Assembly: GCA_023413135.1 (NCBI GenBank)
Contig: JAEZQK010000060.1
Location: forward strand, 62,001-126,000
Direction: 5' to 3'
Origin: Bacillota bacterium
GTDB lineage: Bacteria > Bacillota > Clostridia > Christensenellales > Aristaeellaceae
DNA length: 64,000 nucleotides
In this document: positions 33,313-40,888 of the stretch, one piece after another
How the letters are laid out: each line of letters starts with the position of its first letter
How positions within the stretch are numbered: the first letter of the stretch is position 1
Program-made: the position numbers and the translations under genes
Notes under the pieces: model-generated
What the model saw: the letters and a program-made list of their open reading frames with translations, nothing else
Told to the model about the DNA's origin: nothing
Database searches by the model: none

Positions 33313-34215
33313 ATGGGTAACCGTTATGAAAGATCCATAAGGCCAGGCGGCGCAAGGTCCGGCCGCAGCAAAAGCACCATCGGCATGCTCTGGGCCAGCA
33401 TATGCACACGTTTGGGCATTGGGCCCGGCGAGAAAGAAAGCACGTTCCACATTCCGGATATGGACGCGGGCTATCAAACCCAAGGCGGCTTTGAAGACGA
33501 CGATGACGGAAGAATATTAAGGCACCGGCCAGACAGCGAATTCAACCCCATGACGGGAACGTACGTCATGCGCCACAGCGAGCCGCCAAAAAGAAAAAGG
33601 ATATGGCCGTGGTTTGCGCTGGCATTTGCGGCCGTCTGCCTCTATTTATTCGTCTTCGATGGCAATGATCCGGTGAAGACAGCGCCACGGGACAATTCCA
33701 GTGTGGTTGGGGCCATGACAAACAACGGCAAGCAGGCGGATGAACAGTGGCAAAATGTTGCGGCGACAGACGAGCCCTCTTCAACGCCGACCCCTTCCCT
33801 TGCCCCTACCAGAGCGCCTTCCCCACCCCCAACGCCTATCCCGACGGCAGTCAGCTCGGTTCTGAAATACGCTTCCAAGGGAGACGCTGTCAAAAATCTG
33901 CAAGGTCAATTGATTGCACTGGGATACATGGCCCTTGGCACAGACGACGGTGAATTCGGCGATGTCACCCTGGCGGCAGTAAAGTCTTTTCAGAAGGCGA
34001 ACAGCCTGGAAGCCGACGGGATCGCCGGGGAAAAGACGCTTAACCTTATAGAAAGCGGAACGGCGAAAGAGGACCCGGACGTTTTTGTATGGGTGGAGAA
34101 TAAGGGCAAGGAATACCATACCGATAAGGATTGCAGCGATATGAAAGACCCCAAGCAGATCAAAAAGTCGAGGGCAGAAAAACAAAAGCTGAAGCCGTGC
34201 GAGAAGTGTAATTGA
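33313..34215 (+). CDS. Membrane peptidoglycan-binding protein with Cys-rich tail
   Basis: A 300-residue single-pass membrane protein. Residues 1-100 are hydrophilic and charged, followed by one helix (about 102-120, IWPWFALAFAAVCLYLFVF) and a Ser/Thr/Pro linker. A PG_binding_1 domain (about 183-250, YASKGDAVKNLQGQLIALGY...DGIAGEKTLNL) comes next. The last 45 residues have the pattern YHTDKDCSDMK...KLKPCEKC, like the small His/Cys metal-binding tail found in some secreted nucleases and Ada-like modules. ATG 33313 follows GGAGAAAAAGT; an upstream ATG is less likely. It is monocistronic and ends in a strong terminator. The role is unknown; wall attachment is a safe inference. Confidence 0.8.
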   Translation: MGNRYERSIRPGGARSGRSKSTIGMLWASICTRLGIGPGEKESTFHIPDMDAGYQTQGGFEDDDDGRILRHRPDSEFNPMTGTYVMRHSEPPKRKRIWPWFALAFAAVCLYLFVFDGNDPVKTAPRDNSSVVGAMTNNGKQADEQWQNVAATDEPSSTPTPSLAPTRAPSPPPTPIPTAVSSVLKYASKGDAVKNLQGQLIALGYMALGTDDGEFGDVTLAAVKSFQKANSLEADGIAGEKTLNLIESGTAKEDPDVFVWVENKGKEYHTDKDCSDMKDPKQIKKSRAEKQKLKPCEKCN

Positions 34216-34324
34216 GGCAGGAGGACGGCTTGAAAAAAAACGGAAGGTGATCACTTCACTGAAGATGGCAACGCATTTAAATCCTGATTTTCACATTGAC
34301 CAGTATGTATCGTCCTCTTTGGGT

Positions 34325-34351
34325 CCAGGGCCCGCGGGCCCTGGTCGTTTT
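34325..34351 (+). terminator. Palindromic terminator
   Basis: CCAGGGCCCG/CGGGCCCTGG is a 20-bp perfect palindrome at 34325-34344, followed by TCGTTTT. Confidence 0.75.
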
Positions 34352-34383
34352 AAGGGGATATGGGGAGTGCAGGGGGGAGGTAA

Positions 34384-34602
34384 GGGGGGAAATCGAAATC
34401 CCCCCTACTCCCTCCTGCCCTACGCACCGTACTGCGCCTTCGCAGGCTTCAGGCTCGCTGCGCTAACCAATCCTCCGTCAGGCTTCGCCTGCCACCTCCT
34501 TTCAAAAGGAGGCTTGTTTGCATTAACCCTTTTCGCAAGCCTTCTCAGCCGCTTCATCCGCCTCAGGCGGCGCTTCGGCATCGGAGCCACTGGCAGCGGC
34601 TA
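34384..34602. repeat. Non-coding repeat region before thyA
   Basis: Within the 530-bp gap before thyA. It begins with the hairpin GGGGGGA/TCCCCCC (34384-34405), a G-rich cousin of the TAGGGGCGATT units. It ends with a 50-bp module at 34550-34600 (CGCTTCATCCG...GGCGCTTCGGC..CGGAGCCACTGGC) that matches 12306-12355 at most positions. An Ala/Glu-rich reading on the minus strand is conserved in both copies but lacks a start, so a gene is unlikely. Confidence 0.6.
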
Positions 34603-34686
34603 GACAGCAGAACCTTTGGAAGCCTTCGGCTGCAGAATCCCCAAAATAGGTTTTAGATGCGGTTGCCCTGCTACTGAAAGCATCCC

Positions 34687-34715
34687 TTGACAAGGCCAAC
34701 AAATTAGTATACCTT
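34687..34715 (+). promoter_or_regulatory. Likely thyA-folA promoter
   Basis: Consensus TTGACA at 34687-34692 with TACCTT at 17-bp spacing (34710-34715), about 30 bp before the TTG start. Confidence 0.6.
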
Positions 34716-34745
34716 GGATTTACCCCGTCACCGGAGGTGATCCAT

Positions 34746-35576
34746 TTGAGCTTTGCCGATGAACTCTTTATCGCAAATTGCCGAGATATTCTCACAAACG
34801 GTTCCTGGGATAAAGATATGGCCGTGCGAACACGCTGGGCGGACGGTTCTCCGGCGTATACCATCAAACGGTTCGGCATTGTCAACCGGTATGACCTGTC
34901 GCAAGAATTCCCTGTGCTGACCTTGCGGAAAACCAATATACGTGCTTGCATCGACGAAATCCTATGGATATGGCAAAAGAAGTCAATCAAACTTTCAGAA
35001 TTGGGCAGCCATATATGGGATGCATGGGCCGATGAAAACGGCACTATCGGTAAAGCGTACGGGTATCAACTGGGCATCAAGCACCGGTACAAAGAGGGCT
35101 GGTTTGATCAGGTAGACAGGGTGCTGTATGACCTGAAAAACAATCCCGCTTCCAGAAGGATCATCACCAATATCTACAATCACCAGGACCTACACGAAAT
35201 GCAGCTGTATCCATGCGCATACAGTCTGACGCTGAATGTACAGAGCGGAAGGCTGAACGCCATACTGAACCAGCGCTCCCAGGATATGCTGGTGGCGAAC
35301 AACTGGAATGTGAGCCAGTACGCGGCACTTATACATATGTTTGCGCAAGTAAGCAATCTTAAAGTGGGCGAGCTTGTGCATGTCATTGCCGATGCCCATA
35401 TATACGACAGGCATATCAATCTTGTGGAGCAGCTAATAGGCGCCGAGCCCTACCCTGCCCCCGCTTTTGAGATGAACAGGGACATTAAGGACTTTTATCA
35501 ATTCACAGTGGATGACTTTCAATTAACCGACTATCAAGCACATAAGTTTGGAAAGCAAATACCCATAGCCCTGTAA
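34746..35576 (+). CDS. thyA: Thymidylate synthase
   Basis: A 276-residue enzyme converting dUMP to dTMP with methylene-tetrahydrofolate. C157 in YPCAYSLTLNV is the expected catalytic cysteine; the following residue is Ala where most ThyA have His (PCH). NQRSQDML and NWNVSQYA supply the dUMP-binding Arg, Ser, Asp and Asn. IADAHIYDRH closes the site. The start is TTG 34746: a perfect GGAGGTGATC precedes it, whereas the longer reading would begin with GTG inside that site. It lies 16 bp before folA, which recycles the dihydrofolate it produces. Confidence 0.94.
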   Translation: MSFADELFIANCRDILTNGSWDKDMAVRTRWADGSPAYTIKRFGIVNRYDLSQEFPVLTLRKTNIRACIDEILWIWQKKSIKLSELGSHIWDAWADENGTIGKAYGYQLGIKHRYKEGWFDQVDRVLYDLKNNPASRRIITNIYNHQDLHEMQLYPCAYSLTLNVQSGRLNAILNQRSQDMLVANNWNVSQYAALIHMFAQVSNLKVGELVHVIADAHIYDRHINLVEQLIGAEPYPAPAFEMNRDIKDFYQFTVDDFQLTDYQAHKFGKQIPIAL

Positions 35577-35592
35577 AAAAGGAGCAGTACGT

Positions 35593-36099
35593 ATGAACAT
35601 GATCGCTGCTGTGGACAGCCTGGGTGGCATCGGCCTGAATGGGAATCTGCTATACAGGATACCGGAGGACTTGCGGTACTTTAAGCAACTGACCTATGGC
35701 AAGGCGGTGGTCATGGGCCACAGCACGTTCAAGGCCCTGCCCAACGCAAGGCCCCTTGCCGGAAGAACGAACATTGTTTTGACTAGAAACGCCGATTTGA
35801 AAATAGACAACTGCATCGTCTGTCCTTCTCTGGATGACCTTGGGCAGGCAATTGCCCCTTATGATGGCGATGATGTTTTTGTGATTGGCGGAGAATCGGT
35901 TTACACCCAATTGATGGATTATTGTGCCAAGGCCTATATCACCAAAATACACAGCTCCATGCCTGCGGACAGATTCTTCCCGAAGATCGAAGACGCCGCA
36001 AACTGGGCATTGGTCTCTGAATCGGAGATGAAAGAATATAACGGCATCCGGTTTACCTTCCGGGAGTATGTCAATCATGATACAAGAGCTTTTCCTTGA
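35593..36099 (+). CDS. folA: Dihydrofolate reductase
   Basis: A 168-residue NADPH-dependent reductase. MNMIAAVDSLGGIGLNGNLL gives the substrate loop. PEDLRYFKQLT supplies the carboxylate at the usual Asp/Glu position and the adjacent helix. VVMGHSTFKALP and VFVIGGESVY form the cofactor site. AAAAAGGAGCAG precedes the ATG. It forms an operon with thyA. Its last 29 bp overlap the 3' end of the convergent DUF402 gene. Confidence 0.95.
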   Translation: MNMIAAVDSLGGIGLNGNLLYRIPEDLRYFKQLTYGKAVVMGHSTFKALPNARPLAGRTNIVLTRNADLKIDNCIVCPSLDDLGQAIAPYDGDDVFVIGGESVYTQLMDYCAKAYITKIHSSMPADRFFPKIEDAANWALVSESEMKEYNGIRFTFREYVNHDTRAFP

Positions 36100-36628
36100 G
36101 CTTAGCAAACAGGTGGTGGCAATACGCCTGTAGTTCCTGCGCATGGCTTGGCAGGTGTTCCAGCAGCATGCGGGCCGTATTATATGCATTGTCAAACTGC
36201 GCTTGGCTGATTATACCCTCCCGCAATGCCTCCAACAACTCATCCTCATCCAGCAGATAAAGGTTTCCGTTAGGGAGAAGAACCACATCCAGATACAGAT
36301 CATAAAAGTAAGAATCACCATCGTCGCAAAGCACATTATTTTCTGTAATATCAAAGTAATACGAAATAGTATCGCCTGCCGCGTCCATCATTACCGTCAG
36401 CCAGTACTTTTTGTCTTTGGGCGCAAGCTGCAACCAAAAGTACCCCCGGTCCACAATGGTCAATGGGATATCTTCGTAAACCTTGACCAATGGCGCCTTA
36501 ACCTCTTCCATGAATATCAAAGAGGCTTGACCCACAAACCTTTCATCGGAAACGGGCATATGAACATATTGTCTCTTTAGGATTCGCGGCCAGTTTGAAC
36601 GTGACAATGTCTTTATGCTTAAGCTCAT
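36071..36628 (-). CDS. DUF402 protein (nucleoside di/triphosphatase-like)
   Basis: A 185-residue DUF402-family protein. The barrel-like core carries RGYFWLQLAPKDKKYW, ISYYFDITEN, a conserved acidic stretch DDGDSYFYDLYLDVVLLPNG and DEDELLEAL. Some DUF402 proteins hydrolyse nucleoside di- and triphosphates with Mg or Mn, and the acidic cluster here fits metal binding. The C-terminal 50 residues are helical. It converges with folA (29-bp overlap) and follows the DsrE gene's end by 26 bp. No strong ribosome site is visible. Activity is inferred from family only. Confidence 0.82.
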   Translation of the reverse strand: MSLSIKTLSRSNWPRILKRQYVHMPVSDERFVGQASLIFMEEVKAPLVKVYEDIPLTIVDRGYFWLQLAPKDKKYWLTVMMDAAGDTISYYFDITENNVLCDDGDSYFYDLYLDVVLLPNGNLYLLDEDELLEALREGIISQAQFDNAYNTARMLLEHLPSHAQELQAYCHHLFAKLKEKLLYHD

Positions 36629-36654
36629 TGCTTTATACCGCTTCTTTCATATAT

Positions 36655-36999
36655 CTAAATGGTGAGCAACTTTTCGTTGTTCTTCAAAAGTTCGGTCAAC
36701 GGCTTTCCCCATGGAATGACCTCAATGCCCAGCGCCTCCAGTTTCTCAATGACGCCCAATTGTCGGGCACAGGCAATGCAGGCGGAAAGTTTCACACCGA
36801 CATTCATGGCCACTTTGATGGATTCTTGTATTTGGGCGTTTTCTGCCACAAGCCGTGCCGTTGCACCCCAGATGATGACTGTAACATCATCCCACCAGTG
36901 CTCCAGCAGGCTGTTTGTCGCGTACATCATCACCATTCTCAGCGAAGTATCCATGTCCGCGTTCGTCCATAGAATGTGCAGGCTGTTTCTTTCCTCCAT
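36655..36999 (-). CDS. DsrE-family sulfur-relay-like protein
   Basis: A 114-residue DsrE/DsrF-like protein: SLHILWTNADMDTSLRMVMMYA at the N-terminus, VTVIIWGATARLV in the middle and CIACARQLGVIEKLEALGIEV towards the end. The two cysteines of CIAC are candidates for persulfide transfer. ATG 36999 follows AAGGAGTGAAAATC. It stands alone between LysR and the DUF402 gene, with no sulfur-relay partner (TusA-like) beside it. Confidence 0.82.
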   Translation of the reverse strand: MEERNSLHILWTNADMDTSLRMVMMYATNSLLEHWWDDVTVIIWGATARLVAENAQIQESIKVAMNVGVKLSACIACARQLGVIEKLEALGIEVIPWGKPLTELLKNNEKLLTI

Positions 37000-37111
37000 G
37001 ATTTTCACTCCTTGATTCAAAAATGAAATCCCATACAAAGTTTTTCAGGGAGTGGTGCGGAGAGGGGGATTTTTTCAAAAAGCCTCCTCTCCGCCATACT
37101 CTGAAAAAAAT

Positions 37112-37984
37112 CTACCACACCTTCGCGCTCTCTTCACACATCTTCACAAACGCGCTCACGGCGGGGCTGAGCCACTTGTTCTTATGAAAGATGACCTGGG
37201 TGAAAAACTCCACGGGCGAATCATGCTCTTTGATGCGCAGCTTGCCCTGTCGGGCGTCCTCCTTGACGGCATACAGGGGCAGGTACGAAATGCCCATGCC
37301 GTACTGGATATACTTTTTGATCACTTCCACGCTGCCGGTTTCCAGCACATTGGTGGGGTAGAACTTTTGCCCCTGGAGGTAGTTTTGGAACACCTCCCGG
37401 TAGGTGCACTCCTTTTCGGTATACAAAACCATTTGGGAGCCGCGGGGCAGAAAATCATCCCCCGTGTAATCCGGCGGGGCGACGAAGCACATTTCTTCCT
37501 TCTTTAAAAGCGTGGTATTCAGCTGCGTATACTGGTACTCCGGCTGCAAAAGAACGGCCATATCCAGTTCGCCCTGGATTACTTTCTCCCGAAGCGCGGG
37601 GCAAAGGTCGATGCTGATCACAATCTCCACCTGGGGATACGTTTGCTTGAACTCCCGTATGATGTCATACAGGCGGTATAAAAGCAGCGATTCCGGCGTG
37701 CCGATCCTGATGCTGCCCTGGGGAGCCATGTCCTTTTGAGAGGCACCCTCCACCGCTTCATAGGCATTCAGCAATGCATCCACCTGGCCTAAAATGTTCT
37801 GGCCGAATTCCGTTAGTTCCACTGTGTTGCCCACGCGGTTGAACAGCGGCCTGCGGTAATAGCCTTCGATGGACTGTATGTGAAAGGTAACGGTAGATTG
37901 GGCATAGCCCATTTGTTCCGCCGCCTTGGAAAAGCTGCCCGTTTCCACGATCTTCTTAAAGGTTTTGAAATTCTTGATATCCAT
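37112..37984 (-). CDS. LysR-family regulator
   Basis: A 290-residue regulator. The N-terminal winged helix is typical (FKKIVETGSFSKAAEQMGYAQSTVTFHIQSIEG). The effector domain spans about 90-290, with SIRIGTPESLLLYRLYDIIREF at its start. GGAGGAACT precedes ATG 37984. It diverges from an amino-acid permease over a 130-bp A+T-rich gap holding a TATC-N9-GATA dyad, so it most probably controls that transporter and itself. The co-inducer is unknown. Confidence 0.93.
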   Translation of the reverse strand: MDIKNFKTFKKIVETGSFSKAAEQMGYAQSTVTFHIQSIEGYYRRPLFNRVGNTVELTEFGQNILGQVDALLNAYEAVEGASQKDMAPQGSIRIGTPESLLLYRLYDIIREFKQTYPQVEIVISIDLCPALREKVIQGELDMAVLLQPEYQYTQLNTTLLKKEEMCFVAPPDYTGDDFLPRGSQMVLYTEKECTYREVFQNYLQGQKFYPTNVLETGSVEVIKKYIQYGMGISYLPLYAVKEDARQGKLRIKEHDSPVEFFTQVIFHKNKWLSPAVSAFVKMCEESAKVW

Positions 37985-38023
37985 AGTTCCTCCAGGGGAT
38001 CATTTTCCAGCAGTATAACATAT

Positions 38024-38091
38024 TATCGATTTTGTTGATAGCACAAATTATAACTTTCAATTTTACAAATGACCATTCCTTCCCGTATAAT
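38024..38091. promoter_or_regulatory. LysR-type site and permease promoter
   Basis: The dyad TATCGATTTTGTTGATA (38024-38040) has the T-N11-A character of LysR boxes. The permease promoter follows: TTTACA at 38062-38067, 18-bp spacer, TATAAT at 38086-38091. The box lies about 22 bp upstream of the -35, as expected for activation. Confidence 0.65.
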
Positions 38092-38114
38092 GTCGGCGGG
38101 AGGAATTTTTTGCT

Positions 38115-39368
38115 ATGAAAAAGAAACTGAACGCTGTTTCATTGAGCGGGCTGATGGTGGGACCGGTGCTGGGTTCCGGGATCGTGGTGCTGCCCGCCAT
38201 GGCCTATGAAGCCCTCCAGGATTACGCCATGTTTGCCTGGATTCTGGTAATGCTGCTGGGGGCAGGTTTTGCCTATGTATTTACCCGGATGAGCATGATG
38301 GTTTCCACCAACGAGGGCGTGAGCCTGATGATCGGGGAAGCCCTGGGCGAAAAGTACAGGGAGCTTTCCGCCAATTTTCTTACCGCCGCCGTCTGCTTTG
38401 GTCCCGTAGCTGTGTATCAAACGGCCACCGGTTATGTGATAGGCATGTTGCCTGATGGGGCGCTGGCCCCTATGGTGATCCCCTTTCTTCTGATGGCGCT
38501 GAATATACTGATACTCCTGTCCGGCGTGCGCATGATGGGCAATATCACGCTGGTTCTATCCTCGCTTACAGCCCTCATCCTGACGGTGGGAGGCGTGTAC
38601 AGCCTGGCGGTAAGCGGTGCATCATCTTTACCCGCAGGCCTTCCCGATATGCGCACGTTGGGCTCCACCCTTTTGATTTTGTTCTGGGCCATTATCGGCT
38701 GGGAAGTAATCGGCAACTACGTGGAGGATGTCTCCAACCCCAAGCGCACGCTGATGCGGGCCATGAAGGTGAGTGTCGCCGCCGTGGTGCTGGTATATAT
38801 GGTGGTCACCTATGCACTACAGAGCAGCCCGCTTGTAAAAAGCGGCATGGCTTCCATGAGCCTGAATGTGATCATGACGCCCTTATTCGGTGCCATCGCG
38901 CCTTATTTGCTGGGAGCCGTAGCCCTGGCGCTTTGCTACTGCACCATCCTCATGGTCATGGGCGCGGTCACAAGGCAGATGGCCGCCCGAGCCGAAAGCG
39001 GAAGGCTGCCCGCTATTTTCAAACAAAAGCCGGGCTTTCGCGCGCCGGTGAAATCCATCCTGTTTCTATCCCTCATGCACAGCGTTATAATCGTGCTGAT
39101 CCAAACGAATGTGGTTTCTTTGTCTTTTGTGGTAGGAATCTCCAATACCTTTTTTATCGGCAATGCGCTGCTGGGATTGTTCGGCGCTTTCAAATGTATG
39201 AAGGGCGTATGGCTGAAAGGGCTGACTGTGGTGCTGGCCGCCTGCCTTTTGTCACTGCTGCTATTCTCACCTGCCGCAGGATGGATTTTGTTCCTTGTGG
39301 TCACTTTGGGGACGGTGGGGATTGCGCCACTGATGAGAAGGAGAAGGATTGAACAGCGGCAGGCATAA
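38115..39368 (+). CDS. APC-superfamily amino acid permease or exporter
   Basis: A 417-residue protein with about 12 membrane helices. The first helix has the unwound Gly-rich APC signature (GLMVGPVLGSGIVVLPAMA). WEVIGNYVEDVSNPKRTLMRAM matches the intracellular loop of APC proteins. Its size and start resemble YjeH-type methionine/branched-chain amino acid exporters as much as importers. A LysR gene is divergent, which often marks exporters of basic or sulfur amino acids. GGGAGG lies 11 bp before the ATG. Direction and substrate are open. Confidence 0.85.
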   Translation: MKKKLNAVSLSGLMVGPVLGSGIVVLPAMAYEALQDYAMFAWILVMLLGAGFAYVFTRMSMMVSTNEGVSLMIGEALGEKYRELSANFLTAAVCFGPVAVYQTATGYVIGMLPDGALAPMVIPFLLMALNILILLSGVRMMGNITLVLSSLTALILTVGGVYSLAVSGASSLPAGLPDMRTLGSTLLILFWAIIGWEVIGNYVEDVSNPKRTLMRAMKVSVAAVVLVYMVVTYALQSSPLVKSGMASMSLNVIMTPLFGAIAPYLLGAVALALCYCTILMVMGAVTRQMAARAESGRLPAIFKQKPGFRAPVKSILFLSLMHSVIIVLIQTNVVSLSFVVGISNTFFIGNALLGLFGAFKCMKGVWLKGLTVVLAACLLSLLLFSPAAGWILFLVVTLGTVGIAPLMRRRRIEQRQA

Positions 39369-39447
39369 CATGCTTTGCGCAAACAAGACATTTTAAAAAA
39401 GCCATAAATGTGATATAATAGAGTATCCAATCTTGAGGAGGTGCGGC

Positions 39448-39639
39448 ATGACCAAAACGCAGCGGGTATTAGCAAATGTGTGCGCAACTATGCGCATGGA
39501 AGGCATGCCACTTCAGGAAAGTGACAAGCGTCGTTTAATGGCCTGCTTAAGCGGCCAGCAATCCTTTGAGCAGAATGTACATGCCCTGGTTGCAAAACAT
39601 ACGCGCAAGGCTGTTCAAAATTGCGATAAACAGATATGA
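39448..39639 (+). CDS. Fic antitoxin (VbhA-like inhibitory helix)
   Basis: A 63-residue protein with ATG 39448 behind GAGGAGG. It contains T14-x3-E18-G19 (TMRMEG), the (S/T)xxxE(G/N) inhibitory motif by which class I antitoxins occupy the ATP site of their Fic partner. LQESDKRRLMACLSGQQSFEQNV fits the rest of a VbhA-type domain. Its stop overlaps the Fic start by four bases (ATGA), a typical toxin-antitoxin coupling. A consensus TATAAT lies at 39414-39419. A+T-richer than the surroundings. Confidence 0.85.
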   Translation: MTKTQRVLANVCATMRMEGMPLQESDKRRLMACLSGQQSFEQNVHALVAKHTRKAVQNCDKQI

Positions 39640-40244
39640 AGGATTATCTGTATGAGTTTGAGTACGACCCGATTTACTGTTATCCCAATAGTACTGTACT
39701 CAAAAATAAATTGAATATTAAAGAGGCAGATGCGCTTTGTGAAGCGGAACGGGAAATCACTGCCATGCGCATAGCCCAGGCATCTATGAATCCAATTCAG
39801 GGAAAGTATGATACAGCTCATCTGAAGCGGATTCATCACTTTTTATTTGGCGATATCTATGCCTGGGCCGGAAAAACCAGAACGGTGAATATTTCAAAAG
39901 GAACGCCGTTTTGCTTGCATCAGTTTATTGATACAAATCTTGATGCGCTATTTTTACAACTCAAATCTGAAAAGTACCTGGCAGAATATGAAGCAGTTGA
40001 AACATTGGCAAGACGCCTATCCTACTACCTTGCAGGAGTAAACGCCATACATCCATTTAGGGAAGGTAATGGTCGCAGCCAGCGGCTATTCATAAGTATG
40101 CTAAGCAACGCAAGAGGATATGATCTAAACTTTGATTTGATCACTACTGAAGAAATGCTTGAAGCAGGCATGCTTTCTTTTAGGAATGATTATAGATTAC
40201 TGGATTCCTTGATGATGCGGATCATAGAAAAATCAGAAGAATAA
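39636..40244 (+). CDS. fic: Fic-domain AMP transferase toxin
   Basis: A 202-residue Fic protein. The intact catalytic motif HPFREGNGRS starts at H139. A beta-hairpin flap (WAGKTRTVNISKGTPFC) lies upstream. Class I Fic toxins such as VbhT and FicT adenylylate targets like GyrB and ParE, stopping growth unless the antitoxin is bound. It has no type IV secretion signal domain, so it acts inside the cell. The pair is flanked by unrelated housekeeping genes and is A+T-rich, consistent with mobility as a small cassette. Confidence 0.94.
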   Translation: MKDYLYEFEYDPIYCYPNSTVLKNKLNIKEADALCEAEREITAMRIAQASMNPIQGKYDTAHLKRIHHFLFGDIYAWAGKTRTVNISKGTPFCLHQFIDTNLDALFLQLKSEKYLAEYEAVETLARRLSYYLAGVNAIHPFREGNGRSQRLFISMLSNARGYDLNFDLITTEEMLEAGMLSFRNDYRLLDSLMMRIIEKSEE

Positions 40245-40369
40245 ATCATGAGCCGCGGGGAGGCCCTTCGGCTTTTTTATGCCCCGGCATATGTGCTTTG
40301 CAAATAAAAACACTCAAACCATATAAAAAATATAAAATCCTGCGTCCAATCAGTGAAGGAGGTGGGCGG

Positions 40370-40888
40370 ATGAACTTTGTTCCGGTACCAAACAAAGTTC
40401 GTGAAGCGGAAATCGAGAGATTGATGACGCTGTATGAAGACAGCCTGCTTCGCATGTGCTTCGTTTACCTTCACGATGCCGGCCTGGCGGAAGATGCCGT
40501 GCAGGAAACATTCCTCAAGGCCTACAACAGCCTTGATTCCTTTCGGGGCGAAAGCAGCGAAAAGACCTGGCTGATGCGTATTGCCATCAACACCTGCAAG
40601 GATATAAGGCGCTCCAAATGGTTCTGCCTGGTGGACAGGCGCATTGCCCTGGATCACATACCGGAGGCGGTATGCGCTTTTAAACCGCAAGACGAAACGC
40701 TGATCATAAGCGTGATGCGGCTGCCGGGCAAATACAAAGTGGCGGTGCTCCTATACTACTACCAGGGCCTTACAGTTGGCGAGATCGGCGAAACGCTGGG
40801 CATTGCCAAACCCACCGTGTACGCAAGGTTGAAAAAGGCGCAGGCGAAGCTGAAAACCGAACTGGAAGGGTGGTATGAAAATGCGTAG
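40370..40888 (+). CDS. ECF RNA polymerase sigma factor
   Basis: A 172-residue group IV sigma factor. The sigma-2 region includes YLHDAGLAEDAVQETFLKAYNSLDSFRG and the sigma-4 HTH YYQGLTVGEIGETLGIAKPTVYARLKKAQ. ATG 40370 is preceded by GAAGGAGGTGGG; a longer frame exists upstream. The gene for a membrane anti-sigma factor starts 14 bp before its stop, so the two are made together. A frameshifted paralogous pair lies 3 kb downstream. Confidence 0.95.
   Translation: MNFVPVPNKVREAEIERLMTLYEDSLLRMCFVYLHDAGLAEDAVQETFLKAYNSLDSFRGESSEKTWLMRIAINTCKDIRRSKWFCLVDRRIALDHIPEAVCAFKPQDETLIISVMRLPGKYKVAVLLYYYQGLTVGEIGETLGIAKPTVYARLKKAQAKLKTELEGWYENA

Noticed and set aside
34523..35044. 173-residue minus-strand ORF ending in an Ala/Glu-rich tail
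   Set aside because: Mostly antisense to thyA. The tail comes from the dispersed module, which is also present without a gene at 12.3 kb.
36595..37015. Plus-strand ORFs opposite the DsrE gene
   Set aside because: Antisense to a recognised DsrE domain with its own ribosome site.
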